Source: Halorientalis pallida
GTDB lineage: Archaea; Halobacteriota; Halobacteria; Halobacteriales; Haloarculaceae
Assembly: GCF_004118325.1 (NCBI RefSeq)
Contig: NZ_RDFA01000003.1
Coordinates: 496,001 to 560,000 of the forward strand
Direction of reading: 5' to 3'
DNA: 64,000 nt
Position 1 is the first letter of the stretch. Each line of letters opens with the position of its first letter. The notes below the pieces were generated by a model, which searched no databases, was not told the origin of the DNA, and saw only the letters and a list, made by a program, of their open reading frames with translations. This document shows positions 41,198-49,987 of this stretch, one piece after another. A program made the position numbers and the translations under genes.

Positions 41198-41634
41198 CGG
41201 TCGTTTTCGACGCCGAGCCACTGTTGGCGTTCGCTTTCGACGAACCGGGTGCTGACGTGGTCGAGCGGTGGCTGGATCGAGTCTACGACGCCGAAATCGA
41301 CGGGTACGTGACGACGCTCAACCTTGCGGAGTTTCGGTACGTCGCGAGCCGGAAAGCGTCGGCAGAGGGGGCAGACGCCCACATCGACACACTGCAGGAT
41401 CAGGGAGTCTCGGAGTATGGGATCGACAGTCTCTGGACGAGCGCGTCGGGTCTGAAGGCCACGTACAGTCCCGCGATCGGAGACGCGTACGCCATCGCTG
41501 CCGCACTGGCACTCGACGAGAACGGGAGCGAGGATGTGACACTCCTCGTCGGAGCCGACGACGGCTACGACGTGTTCGAGACTACGGACGGTTTCGAACA
41601 CCTCTTCGAACGGTTTCGCGACGATCCAGCCTGA
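41194..41634 (+). CDS. vapC: PIN-domain toxin (VapC-type)
   Basis: 146 residues. The PIN acidic residues are present: Asp6 (VVFDAEPL), Glu46 (NLAEFRY), Asp97 (AIGDAYAI) and Asp122/123 (VGADDGYD). The family cleaves RNA, often tRNA or rRNA, with Mg2+. It overlaps the antitoxin gene by 4 nt. A chromosomal toxin-antitoxin pair; no mobile element is nearby. Confidence 0.85.
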   Translation: MTVVFDAEPLLAFAFDEPGADVVERWLDRVYDAEIDGYVTTLNLAEFRYVASRKASAEGADAHIDTLQDQGVSEYGIDSLWTSASGLKATYSPAIGDAYAIAAALALDENGSEDVTLLVGADDGYDVFETTDGFEHLFERFRDDPA

Positions 41635-41663
41635 GAGATCGGAGCCGAGAGCAGTGAGCGCGA

Positions 41664-42812
41664 TTACAGGTAGCCGTGCTCGGCCAGGCGCTCGACACCT
41701 TCCTGCAGGCGCTCCTTGCTCGCGGCGTAGGACAGCCGCGCGTAACCGGGCGTCCCGAAGGCGCTGCCGGGGACGGTGGCGACGTGGGCGTCCTCGATGG
41801 CACCCTCACACCAGGCCTGGTCGTCGTCGTCGACGGGGAGCATCATGTAGAAGGCGCCGTCGCCGACGGGCACGTCGACGCCGTGGTCGGCGAACAGGTC
41901 CGCGAGCATGTCGCGGCGTTCCTCGAAGGCGTCGCGCATCTCCACGACGGCCTCGTCCGTGTTCTCGAGGGCTTCGACACCCGCATGCTGGACGAAGTTC
42001 ACGGCACACGAGACGGAGTGGCTGTGGAGTTTCCCGGCCTGATCGATCAGTTCTTCCGGGCCGGCGAAGTAGCCCAGCCGCCAGCCGGTCATCGCGTAGG
42101 CCTTCGAGAAGCCGTTGAGCGTGACCGTCCGATCGGCCATGCCGTCGATGGCACCGAGGCTGGTCTGGTCGACGCCGTAGGTGATCTCCTTGTAGATCTC
42201 GTCGGAGATCACGGTGATGTCGTGTTCGACGGCCAGGTCCCGGACGCCTTCGAGGGCGGCGTCGGAGTACACGGCTCCGGTCGGGTTCGACGGGGAGTTC
42301 ACGACCAGGATCTCGGTGTCGTCCGAGACGGCCTCGCCGAGAGCGTCCAGCGCGGGTTCGAGCTGGAAGTCGTGGGGCGAGAGGTCGACGCGGGCGAGAC
42401 TCCCGCCGGCCATCTTGACCATGGCCTCGTAGGAGACCCACGCGGGGTCGAGCAGGCAGACTTCGTCCCCGTCGTCGATGAGGGACATGAAGATCTCGAA
42501 GAGGGCCTGCTTGCCGCCGGGGGTGACGATGATCTCGTCCGTGTCGTGATCGAGGCCGTCGTCGGCCAGCTTCGCGGCGATGGCCTCTTTCAGTTCGGGG
42601 ATGCCGTTCGAGGGCGTGTAACCCGTCTCCCCGGCTTCTAGAGCGTCCTCGGCGGCGTCTTTGACGTTCTGGGGGGTATCGAAGTCGGGTTCGCCGACCG
42701 AGAGATCGACGACGTCGACGCCGTCGGCTTCGAGTTCGGCGGCGAGGTTGCTGATGGCAAGGGTCGCGCTCGGTTCCACTCGCTGTACGCGGGATGCGAA
42801 GTCCATGTTCAT
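41664..42812 (-). CDS. PLP-dependent aminotransferase, class I/II (aspartate/aromatic type)
   Basis: 382 residues from ATG 42812 (MNMDFASRVQ; a second ATG two codons later is possible). Fold-type I features: SVGEPDFDTP, NSPSNPTGAVY, and the PLP lysine Lys237 in GFSKAYAMTGWRLGYFAGP. It fits the archaeal aspartate or aromatic amino acid aminotransferase group; substrate is not decided. The start overlaps the ribH stop by 4 nt (ATGA), so both are co-translated. Confidence 0.9.
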   Translation of the reverse strand: MNMDFASRVQRVEPSATLAISNLAAELEADGVDVVDLSVGEPDFDTPQNVKDAAEDALEAGETGYTPSNGIPELKEAIAAKLADDGLDHDTDEIIVTPGGKQALFEIFMSLIDDGDEVCLLDPAWVSYEAMVKMAGGSLARVDLSPHDFQLEPALDALGEAVSDDTEILVVNSPSNPTGAVYSDAALEGVRDLAVEHDITVISDEIYKEITYGVDQTSLGAIDGMADRTVTLNGFSKAYAMTGWRLGYFAGPEELIDQAGKLHSHSVSCAVNFVQHAGVEALENTDEAVVEMRDAFEERRDMLADLFADHGVDVPVGDGAFYMMLPVDDDDQAWCEGAIEDAHVATVPGSAFGTPGYARLSYAASKERLQEGVERLAEHGYL

Positions 42813-43210
42813 AGTTTCTCCACGAGGTCGACGGCTCCGTCCAGTGCGGCGGCACCGTAGTCGGTGCGGGCGCGGGCTTCGTCCATGCTCATGCCGGGGC
42901 CGGTGACGCCGAGCGTCACGGGCGTGTCCCGGTCGAGGCTCACGTCGGTCAGCCCCTGGGCCATGGCGTTGCCGATCACCTGGTCGTGGTCGGTGTCGCC
43001 GGACTTGATCGCGCCGACGACTGTCACAGCGTCCACGTCGTCCCGGCGTGCCAGCCGGTCGGCGGCCAGCGGCGAGTCGTACGCGCCGGGGACGTGGACG
43101 GTCTCGACGATCTCCACGTCCAGTTCCTCGGCGCGTGCCTCGGCCGCCGCCTCCATCTCCTCGGTGACGTCGCGGTTGAACTCCGCGACCACCAGTCCGA
43201 GCCGTACCAT
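42809..43210 (-). CDS. ribH: 6,7-dimethyl-8-ribityllumazine synthase
   Basis: 133 residues, short as in archaea. The substrate-binding segment VAEFNRDV is followed by VPGAYDSPLAAD and the catalytic GAIKSGDTDHDQVIGNA. It makes lumazine, the precursor of riboflavin, from 5-amino-6-ribitylaminouracil and dihydroxybutanone phosphate. A TATA-like TATTTCTTTA lies about 30 nt upstream on the minus strand. It is co-transcribed with the aminotransferase. Confidence 0.92.
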   Translation of the reverse strand: MVRLGLVVAEFNRDVTEEMEAAAEARAEELDVEIVETVHVPGAYDSPLAADRLARRDDVDAVTVVGAIKSGDTDHDQVIGNAMAQGLTDVSLDRDTPVTLGVTGPGMSMDEARARTDYGAAALDGAVDLVEKL

Positions 43211-43334
43211 GTGGTGCCGATAGCAACCGCGACCTAAAGAAATACCGTTCGGCGGTCGAGAGACGTGTCCGCCGGGGCACAGTATTCGTTTGCAACCAGA
43301 AGGGTTCTAAATCCCCGGACAGACTGGACCGACA

Positions 43335-45209
43335 ATGGCAACGGTCGAGGACGACGATTCCGCGACTGAATCCGCCGCCCACCGGTCCGAGTCCGCCCTC
43401 CCCACGTGGTTCGGCGTCGACCGCCTCGTGCTGGTCGTCGCAGCCATCGCCGCATTCGCGCTGTTCGCTCGTTTCCTGTTCCTCGGCGAGCGGATCGCCC
43501 ACTGGGACGAGGGACGCGTCGGGTGGTGGATCCTCCAGTACGTCCACACCGGCGATTACGCGTATCGCGCGATCATTCACGGCCCCTTCTACCACCACGT
43601 CAACGGCGTCCTGTTCAGCGTGTTCGGCGCGAGCGACTTCTGGATGCGGGCCATCGTGGCCCTGCTCGGCGGCCTGACGCCTCTAGCTGCGCTGGGCCTC
43701 CGACACCGCCTGCGCGATGTCGAGGTCGCCCTGCTGGCGCTCTTCCTGACCGCCAACCCGCTCCTGCTGTACTACTCGCGGTTCATGCGGGGCGATCCCA
43801 TCGTCGCGTTCTTCATGTTCGGGGCGGTGGTCGCCTTCGTCCGCCTGATCGACTTCCGGCAGGCACGCTACCTGTTCCTGGGCGTCGCGGGCGTCGCGCT
43901 CGCCTTGACCGCCAAGGAGAACGCGCTGATCTACCCGGTCACCTGGATCGGCGCGCTGGTCCTCCTGCTGGACCACCGGCTGTTCCTCGCCCGCGGAGGG
44001 GAGCGCGCGTGGACGACGATTCTCAAGGATCGAGTCCTCAGTGTCGGCTACGGCGTCTGGGAGTGGGTCCACTGGATCCTGCTCGCGGCCCTGGAGTTCG
44101 TCGCGATCATCGTCTTCTTTTACGCTCCCCGGGACGGCGACCCGGGCGACGTGGGCCTGTACAACGCCGTCGGCCAGGGCGACCTCGGGATGTTCCTCAC
44201 CGTCGTGGACCGCGCGACCGTCGGCGCGTGGAAGGAGTTCTACGGCCTGTGGGTCGACGGCGGAATGAGCGACCACGCGTACATCCCCTACCTCGGCGAC
44301 CTCGCCGAGACGCTCGGGTACGGTGCGCTCGCGCTCGTCGTCTTCGCGGTGATCGGGTTCGTCGTCGACCGGTACGCCGGCGAGCGACCCCGTGACCTCG
44401 TGGCCTTCTCGTTCTACTGCGGGTTCGTCTCCGTGCTGGGCTATCCCATCGTGACCGACATCCAGGCCCCGTGGGCGGCGCTCCACGCGGTGGTGCCGCT
44501 GGCGATCCCCGCGGCGGTCGGTTTGGGACTCGTTCTCCGGTGGGGACGGGACGCGCTCGTCGAGGACGATCCGGTCGGGATGGGTGCGGCCGCGGTCGTG
44601 GTGATCGTCGCCGTCAGTTTCGTCGTCGGCATGGGCGTCTACGGCGTGTACCTCGCTCCACAGGCTCAGGAGGGCGAGAACGCACTCGTCCAGTACGCAC
44701 AGCCGGGCGACGACGTGCGGCCGGCGCTGGACAGCATGGAGATGGCCGCCGCCGCCAACGAGGGGACCGACGTGTTGCTGTACGGTGACTTCTTCGTCGA
44801 CGGCGGGACCAACGCCACGACCGACTTCGTCTACGACGGCTACCCGCGGGACTCGGAACTGGCACCCAGGGAGGAGCGGGGCATCACGCTCGCCCCCGCG
44901 TGCGCAGACTGGTTCAACGCGCTGCCGCTCCCGTGGTACTTCGACAGGAGCGGGGCGAACGTGAGCTGTGCCGACAGTTCCTTCGAACTCGACGACGCAG
45001 CCGAGTCCGAACCACCGATCGTCATCGTTCGCGCGCACGACGAAGGCGACGAGGACGACCGGACCAACGAGGAGGCACAGGCCCGCGCGCAGTTCCCGGA
45101 GTACTGGAGTGCGACGTACGAACTCCGGACCTACGGGACCGAGACCGTCTTCCTCGTCCACCCGGACTACGTCGGCGAGGTGAACGCGTCGGCGACGCCA
45201 CCGGAGTGA
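43335..45209 (+). CDS. Agl23-like polytopic membrane protein (TIGR03663 type)
   Basis: 624 residues. It has about ten hydrophobic segments in the first 430 residues, starting with an acidic Asp/Glu in the first outside loop (LGERIAHWDEGRVGWWILQY), as in GT-C glycosyltransferases. The pattern YYSRFMRGDPIVAFF resembles archaeal oligosaccharyl- or mannosyltransferase relatives. A soluble C-terminal domain of about 190 residues follows. The family is linked to flippase activity in haloarchaeal N-glycosylation, from memory of Agl23. The gene is alone between ribH and purK. Confidence 0.78.
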   Translation: MATVEDDDSATESAAHRSESALPTWFGVDRLVLVVAAIAAFALFARFLFLGERIAHWDEGRVGWWILQYVHTGDYAYRAIIHGPFYHHVNGVLFSVFGASDFWMRAIVALLGGLTPLAALGLRHRLRDVEVALLALFLTANPLLLYYSRFMRGDPIVAFFMFGAVVAFVRLIDFRQARYLFLGVAGVALALTAKENALIYPVTWIGALVLLLDHRLFLARGGERAWTTILKDRVLSVGYGVWEWVHWILLAALEFVAIIVFFYAPRDGDPGDVGLYNAVGQGDLGMFLTVVDRATVGAWKEFYGLWVDGGMSDHAYIPYLGDLAETLGYGALALVVFAVIGFVVDRYAGERPRDLVAFSFYCGFVSVLGYPIVTDIQAPWAALHAVVPLAIPAAVGLGLVLRWGRDALVEDDPVGMGAAAVVVIVAVSFVVGMGVYGVYLAPQAQEGENALVQYAQPGDDVRPALDSMEMAAAANEGTDVLLYGDFFVDGGTNATTDFVYDGYPRDSELAPREERGITLAPACADWFNALPLPWYFDRSGANVSCADSSFELDDAAESEPPIVIVRAHDEGDEDDRTNEEAQARAQFPEYWSATYELRTYGTETVFLVHPDYVGEVNASATPPE

Positions 45210-45239
45210 TCGCGGCCGCTGGCTCCCGGGTTGGCAATC

Positions 45240-45245
45240 CTTAAG
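45240..45245 (+). promoter_or_regulatory. TATA-like element of purK
   Basis: CTTAAG sits 26-31 nt before the ATG at 45271, placing the transcript start at or next to the start codon (leaderless). Confidence 0.45.
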
Positions 45246-45270
45246 CGCGTGCCCGGGGAAGCGCCGGTCG

Positions 45271-46419
45271 ATGACACTCACGTCGCCAGGCCCGACCCTC
45301 GGCGTCGTCGGGGGTGGCCAGCTCGGCCGGATGCTCGGCGAAGCCGCGGCGCCGCTCGGGGTGGAGCTCGTCGTCTCGGACCCGACGCCGGACGCGCCGG
45401 CCGCGCCGGTCGTCCGCGACCAGGTCGTCGGCGACTTCGACGACCCCGACACGCTGCGGGCCCTCGCCGAACGATCCGACTACCTCACCTTCGAGATCGA
45501 GTTGGCCGACCCCGACCTGCTCGAAGCAGTCAGCGAGGAGACCGGCGTCCCGGTCCACCCCACACCGGAGACCCTCCGGACGATCCAGGACAAACTCGTC
45601 CAGAAGGAACGGCTCCAGGACGCGGGGATTCCGGTACCGGAGTTCCGGCAGGTCGACTCGGCCGAGGACCTGCAGGGGGCACTGGACGACCTCGGGACAC
45701 CCGCGATGCTCAAGGCGCGACAGGGCGGCTACGACGGACGCGGCAACGTTCTCGTCGAGACGCGCGAGGACGTGGAGTCGGCCATGGACGAGATCGCCGG
45801 CCCGGCGATGATCGAGGCGTTCGTCCCCTTCGAGCGCGAACTGGCGGTGATGGGCTGTCAGGGTGCGGGCGAGACAGACACTTTCCCCGTCACCGAGACG
45901 ATCCACGAAGAAGAGATCCTCCGTGAATCCGTCTCCCCCCCACGAGCGCCCGACGAGCGGATCGACGCCGCCCGCGCGGTCGCCCGCGACGTGCTGGCCG
46001 AGATGGAGGGTCGCGGTGTCTACGGCATCGAGTTGTTCGACACGGGCGAGGAGATCCTGCTGAACGAGATCGCCCCGCGGCCGCACAACTCCGGCCACTG
46101 GACCATCGAGGGCTGTCACACCTCCCAGTTCGAGCAACACGTCCGGGCCGTGACGGGCCGCCCGCTCGGGTCGACCGAACGACGCGACCCCACCGTCTCG
46201 TTCAACATCCTCGGTGACGGCGAGAGTAGCCGTGACGCGCGACTCACGGGCGAGGAGGCGGTCTTCGAGCGTGACCGCGCGCACCTCCACTGGTACGGGA
46301 AACGAGAGGTGTACCCGCTCCGGAAGACGGGCCACGTGACGCTGACGGCCGACGGCGAGGGGACCGACGAGCTACTGGCATCGGCACGACAACTACGTGA
46401 GCAACTCAGCTTCGAATGA
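45271..46419 (+). CDS. purK: N5-carboxyaminoimidazole ribonucleotide synthase
   Basis: 382 residues, ATP-grasp fold. The start LGVVGGGQLGRMLGEAAAPL is the PurK fingerprint; MLKARQGGYDGRGN is the ATP-binding segment, and LLNEIAPRPHNSGHWTIEGC near residue 270 is the characteristic late motif. It converts AIR, ATP and bicarbonate to N5-CAIR in purine synthesis. ATGA overlap couples it to purE. Confidence 0.95.
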   Translation: MTLTSPGPTLGVVGGGQLGRMLGEAAAPLGVELVVSDPTPDAPAAPVVRDQVVGDFDDPDTLRALAERSDYLTFEIELADPDLLEAVSEETGVPVHPTPETLRTIQDKLVQKERLQDAGIPVPEFRQVDSAEDLQGALDDLGTPAMLKARQGGYDGRGNVLVETREDVESAMDEIAGPAMIEAFVPFERELAVMGCQGAGETDTFPVTETIHEEEILRESVSPPRAPDERIDAARAVARDVLAEMEGRGVYGIELFDTGEEILLNEIAPRPHNSGHWTIEGCHTSQFEQHVRAVTGRPLGSTERRDPTVSFNILGDGESSRDARLTGEEAVFERDRAHLHWYGKREVYPLRKTGHVTLTADGEGTDELLASARQLREQLSFE

Positions 46420-47057
46420 GCGACAACGTCGACACACTGATCGAGGAACTGCGCGAAGAAGCACGGCGCGACAGACCGACCGAGGACACGCCCGAGATCG
46501 GGATCGTCATGGGTTCGGACTCGGATCTGGACGTGATGGCCGGCTCCGAGTCGGGCAGGCCCGGAGCCTACGACGTCCTGACCGAGGAACTGGGCTTCGC
46601 GGAGCAGACGAGCTACGAGGATCCACCCGAGGCGCGGTTCACGTTCGAGACCTTCGTCGTCTCGGCCCACCGGACACCCGGATTGATGTACGCGTACGCG
46701 GAGACGGCGGAAGACCGCGGGCTGGACGTGGTCATCGCGGGTGCCGGCGGGAAGTCGGCGGACCTGCCGAACATGACCGCCTCGATCGCCTATCCCCTGC
46801 CGGTGATCGGCGTTCCGGTCCAGGAGAAGTCGGTCGACTCGGTGATCGGGATGCCACAGGGTGCACCGTTGACCGCCGTCGACGCAGGGAAGTCGTTCAA
46901 CGCCGCACTGTCGGCGGTCCAGTACCTCGCGCGCCAGCACGGCGCGCTGCGCGACCGGCTGGTCGAGTACCACGAGGGACTGCAGGACGGCGTGGCCGAG
47001 GTCTCGCGCGATCTGCACGAACTCGGGACGCCAGCGTTCGAAACCCGGGACGAGTGA
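46416..47057 (+). CDS. purE: N5-CAIR mutase
   Basis: 213 residues. Core motifs GSDSD (33-37), SAHRTP (83-88) and the GGKSADLPNMTAS segment place it in class I PurE, which moves the carboxyl group from N5-CAIR to give CAIR. Between GSDSD and SAHRT there are about 45 residues, roughly 20 more than in bacterial PurE, and there is an N-terminal extension of about 25 residues. It follows purK in the same operon. Confidence 0.93.
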   Translation: MSDNVDTLIEELREEARRDRPTEDTPEIGIVMGSDSDLDVMAGSESGRPGAYDVLTEELGFAEQTSYEDPPEARFTFETFVVSAHRTPGLMYAYAETAEDRGLDVVIAGAGGKSADLPNMTASIAYPLPVIGVPVQEKSVDSVIGMPQGAPLTAVDAGKSFNAALSAVQYLARQHGALRDRLVEYHEGLQDGVAEVSRDLHELGTPAFETRDE

Positions 47058-47142
47058 TCGCCCGCGGGCGGTCGAACTGCGTCCGGTGACTTCGGACTGA
47101 CTGATCCCATAGACTTTTCAACCATTCCGACAAAGCCCGGGT

Positions 47143-47913
47143 ATGCCTAGCATTGGCAACCGACAGGTCGTCGTCGCGATACTGTTGGCCGTGACGATGG
47201 TTCTGTCAGGCTGTTCGGGCGGTGGCGGCCCGGCAACGACGGCGGCTCCGGACGACGAACCGACGGACGACGAGCCGACGGACGCTCCCGAAATGACGGC
47301 CGGTGCCGAAACGACGGCCAGCGTAGAAGGCGAGGCGGACATCCCGGTGGTGAACTACCAGTGGCAGGAAGGCGAGTCCTACACGTACGAGAGCGAGGCA
47401 GCCCAGGGGAGCAACAGTGAATACTCCTGGACGGTCACGGACGTGAGCGACGGGCAGGTAACGGCCGAACTCACGAGCAGTTTCGGCGGTCAGACCCAGA
47501 CGTCGACGCTCACGGGCCCGCAGGGAGATATCTTCAATAGCTCCAGTCAGAACGCCCAGGCGTTTACCTTCGTGCTGATGCAGATCCCGCAACTGCTCGT
47601 GCAGGGTCAAGAGCTCTCTGAGGGGAACTCCTGGACGGTGTCGAGCAGCGAGTTCGAGACCGGTGGACTCCAGCAGCAGACCCCCCGGCAGATCGACGTG
47701 CGCGTGACCGGCACCTCGCAGGTTTCGGGGACCCAGTGTCACGACATCGAAGCCACGGGCGGGAACCAGACGATCAGTGGGTGCGTGAACGAGGACTGGC
47801 CGTTCGCGCTGTCCGGAACCTTCGAACTCCAGACGCGGACCACCGGCGACGGCGGGACGGAGACGACTACCCGGACGAGTTCGTTCGTGCTGGTCGACTA
47901 CGACCGTCCGTGA
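47143..47913 (+). CDS. Lipoprotein of unknown function (first of a related pair)
   Basis: 256 residues. A signal peptide with lipobox LSGC (about residues 22-25) is followed by a Thr/Asp/Glu-rich linker to residue 65 and a beta-rich domain (NYQWQEGESYTYESEA). Two Cys in the C-terminal half (TQCHDI, SGCVNEDWPFAL) probably form a disulfide. The next gene is a paralogue with the same WPFAL segment. The protein is tethered outside the membrane. No known family is recognised. Confidence 0.75.
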   Translation: MPSIGNRQVVVAILLAVTMVLSGCSGGGGPATTAAPDDEPTDDEPTDAPEMTAGAETTASVEGEADIPVVNYQWQEGESYTYESEAAQGSNSEYSWTVTDVSDGQVTAELTSSFGGQTQTSTLTGPQGDIFNSSSQNAQAFTFVLMQIPQLLVQGQELSEGNSWTVSSSEFETGGLQQQTPRQIDVRVTGTSQVSGTQCHDIEATGGNQTISGCVNEDWPFALSGTFELQTRTTGDGGTETTTRTSSFVLVDYDRP

Positions 47914-47988
47914 GTGGTTCCCGGCCGCTTCTTTCCACCTCGGTGATCATTCAATACAACTAAACACCAGACTGCAGTAGGGGTCGCT

Positions 47989-48747
47989 ATGGGGACGCTG
48001 CGGACGCGGACGGTTGGGGGTACAGTACTACTGGCGCTGCTGCTCGTTCTGTCGGGCTGTAGCGGCGGTGCAGAGCGCGAACCGGCCGCCACACCCACTC
48101 CGACGGGGACGCTCAACGCGACGCCGACGGAAACAGGGGCGAACGTCACGAGCGCTGGGGGCGGCAGTGCAAACGAGAGTGGGGTCGAAGCCGACGAACG
48201 GATCGGGGACGACTGGGATCGGTACTACGTGTTCAACGAAAGCGAGGCGTACGGGTACGCGGTCGATCTCGGAAACGGCACGACCGCGATGTCGTGGGCC
48301 GTCACGTCGACCGCGGACGACACACCGGGACTGTACGAAGACGTTACCGCGAACGTCACCTTCGGCCAGTATTCGTCGGCCGCGACGGCGTCGCAGGCGG
48401 ACGTCTTCGCCGCGTTGATCAGCGAGGGGTCCGTCGGCGAGCCGTTCCTCTACGTGCGGACGCCGGTTGTTCTCGCGGCGGGCCACAACCTGAGCGTGGG
48501 CAACTCGTGGACGATCCAGGGCAGTGACGTGGCCGTGGGCGACGGCTTCGAGGTGACCTGGGACGAGGCGAGAGCGGAGATCACCGGAACCGCGAGGGTC
48601 GCCGGCGAGACTTGTTACACCATGGACCTCCGGATTCCCGGGAACGAGACGGGGCCGACGAGTTGCGTGAAGTACGACTGGCCGTTCGCGCTGGCGGTCG
48701 ATACCGCGGAGCAGGACTATCGGCTGGCGGACTTCCAGCGACCCTGA
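47989..48747 (+). CDS. Lipoprotein of unknown function (second of a related pair)
   Basis: 252 residues. It has lipobox LSGC at about residues 22-25, then a Thr-rich linker and a beta-rich domain. Shared landmarks with 47143-47913 are GNSWTIQGSD versus GNSWTVSSSE, ITGTARVAGETCYTMD versus VTGTSQVSGTQCHDIE, and CVKYDWPFAL versus CVNEDWPFAL. The pair arose by tandem duplication. It ends 124 nt before nuoA, but a separate TATA box for nuoA makes co-transcription unlikely. Confidence 0.75.
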   Translation: MGTLRTRTVGGTVLLALLLVLSGCSGGAEREPAATPTPTGTLNATPTETGANVTSAGGGSANESGVEADERIGDDWDRYYVFNESEAYGYAVDLGNGTTAMSWAVTSTADDTPGLYEDVTANVTFGQYSSAATASQADVFAALISEGSVGEPFLYVRTPVVLAAGHNLSVGNSWTIQGSDVAVGDGFEVTWDEARAEITGTARVAGETCYTMDLRIPGNETGPTSCVKYDWPFALAVDTAEQDYRLADFQRP

Positions 48748-48826
48748 TCGAGGGCGGTCTGCGAGCCACCGGACACGTGTCAACGGTCGAAAGCGTGGTT
48801 TTCCGACGCGTGGAATCTATGAACCC

Positions 48827-48834
48827 TTATATGG
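48827..48834 (+). promoter_or_regulatory. TATA box of the nuo cluster
   Basis: TTATATGG about 40 nt before the nuoA ATG would give a leader of roughly 15 nt. The rest of 48748-48871 shows nothing else. Confidence 0.5.
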
Positions 48835-48871
48835 CACCGTTCCTTACCCGTAAAACGATAGGTGTACACGG

Positions 48872-49282
48872 ATGGGCAATCCATGGATAGCCATCGGGGC
48901 GCTGGCGCTGGTCGGTCTTCTCATCCCAGTCGGGATGATGGTGATATCGAAGCTTCTCCGGCCCAGCGTGCCCGAACAGGGAAAACGCTCCACCTACGAG
49001 AGCGGTGAGGTTCCGACCGGTGACACCCGGATTCGGTTCAACATCCAGTACTACATGGTCGCGCTGCTGTTCGTCATCTTCGACATCGAGACCGTCCTGA
49101 TCTTCCCGTGGACGGTCATCTACCGCAGCGCGCTGGAGAACGGCGTCGGGCTGACGAGAGTGCTCGCGCCGATGCTGGTGTTCGTCGGTATTCTCGTCGT
49201 CGGTCTCGGGTGGGCGTGGCGCAACGGCGCGGTCAAGTGGGTCCGCTCACCGCGGGCCGAGAAACGCAAAGATGCCAGGTAA
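48872..49282 (+). CDS. nuoA: NADH dehydrogenase-like complex subunit A
   Basis: 136 residues with three membrane helices. Motifs YESGEVPTGDTRIRFNIQYY and FVIFDIETVLIFPW are diagnostic for NuoA/ND3, part of the membrane arm near the quinone site. First gene of an eleven-gene cluster, 3 nt before nuoB. Confidence 0.95.
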   Translation: MGNPWIAIGALALVGLLIPVGMMVISKLLRPSVPEQGKRSTYESGEVPTGDTRIRFNIQYYMVALLFVIFDIETVLIFPWTVIYRSALENGVGLTRVLAPMLVFVGILVVGLGWAWRNGAVKWVRSPRAEKRKDAR

Positions 49283-49285
49283 TAC

Positions 49286-49987
49286 ATGAGTAGTCAAGAC
49301 AAGCTAACGGATACGGTCGGTGCCGACACTCAGTCGACACAGGACGCCCGGATGGGCGAGGGCGCGGACAGCCGGTTCAACTCCCCGCTCCGGAAGGCGC
49401 TGGGCTCGTCCCCGTTCATTCTCACGAAGTTCGACAAGTTCATGAACTGGGTTCGGGGCTCGTCGATGTTCATGCTGCAGTTCGGGATCGCCTGCTGCAG
49501 CATCGAGATGATGCACACGTACTCGGTCAAGCACGACCTCGACCGGTTCGGGGCCGGCGTTCCGCGGGCCTCGCCGCGACAGGCGGACGTGATCATCGTC
49601 CCCGGGACCATCGTCTCGAAGTTCGCCCCGCGGATGAAGCGGGTTTACGACCAGATGCCCGAACCCAAGTTCGTCGTCGGCATGGGCTCGTGTACCATCT
49701 CCGGCGGGCCGTTCCAGGAGGGGTACAACGTCATCAAGGGCGCGGAGGAGGTCATCCCGGTCGACATTCACGTTCCGGGCTGTCCGCCCCGTCCCGAGGC
49801 GCTGATCTACGGGATCGCGAAGTTGCAAGAACGGGTCGCGAACGGCGAGTCCGCACCCGTCACGGTCAAGCCGTACGAGCTGGAGCAGTTCGGCGACCTC
49901 GAACGGGACGAACTCGTCGAGAAACTCGCCGATCAGATCGACCACGACGATCTGGTCATGCGGTACAACTGGGTCGATTCGCCATGA
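49286..49987 (+). CDS. nuoB: NADH dehydrogenase-like complex subunit B
   Basis: 233 residues. It carries the N2 4Fe-4S cluster ligands: the Cys-Cys pair in GIACCSIEMM, one in GSCTISGG, and one in VPGCPPRPEAL. This cluster hands electrons to quinone. An acidic N-terminal extension of about 45 residues is typical for haloarchaea. The end overlaps nuoCD by 4 nt. Confidence 0.95.
   Translation: MSSQDKLTDTVGADTQSTQDARMGEGADSRFNSPLRKALGSSPFILTKFDKFMNWVRGSSMFMLQFGIACCSIEMMHTYSVKHDLDRFGAGVPRASPRQADVIIVPGTIVSKFAPRMKRVYDQMPEPKFVVGMGSCTISGGPFQEGYNVIKGAEEVIPVDIHVPGCPPRPEALIYGIAKLQERVANGESAPVTVKPYELEQFGDLERDELVEKLADQIDHDDLVMRYNWVDSP

Noticed and set aside
42813-43598. Long N-terminal extension of the aminotransferase frame
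   Set aside because: It runs out of phase through ribH and into the next gene's 5' end. The family start is at 42812.
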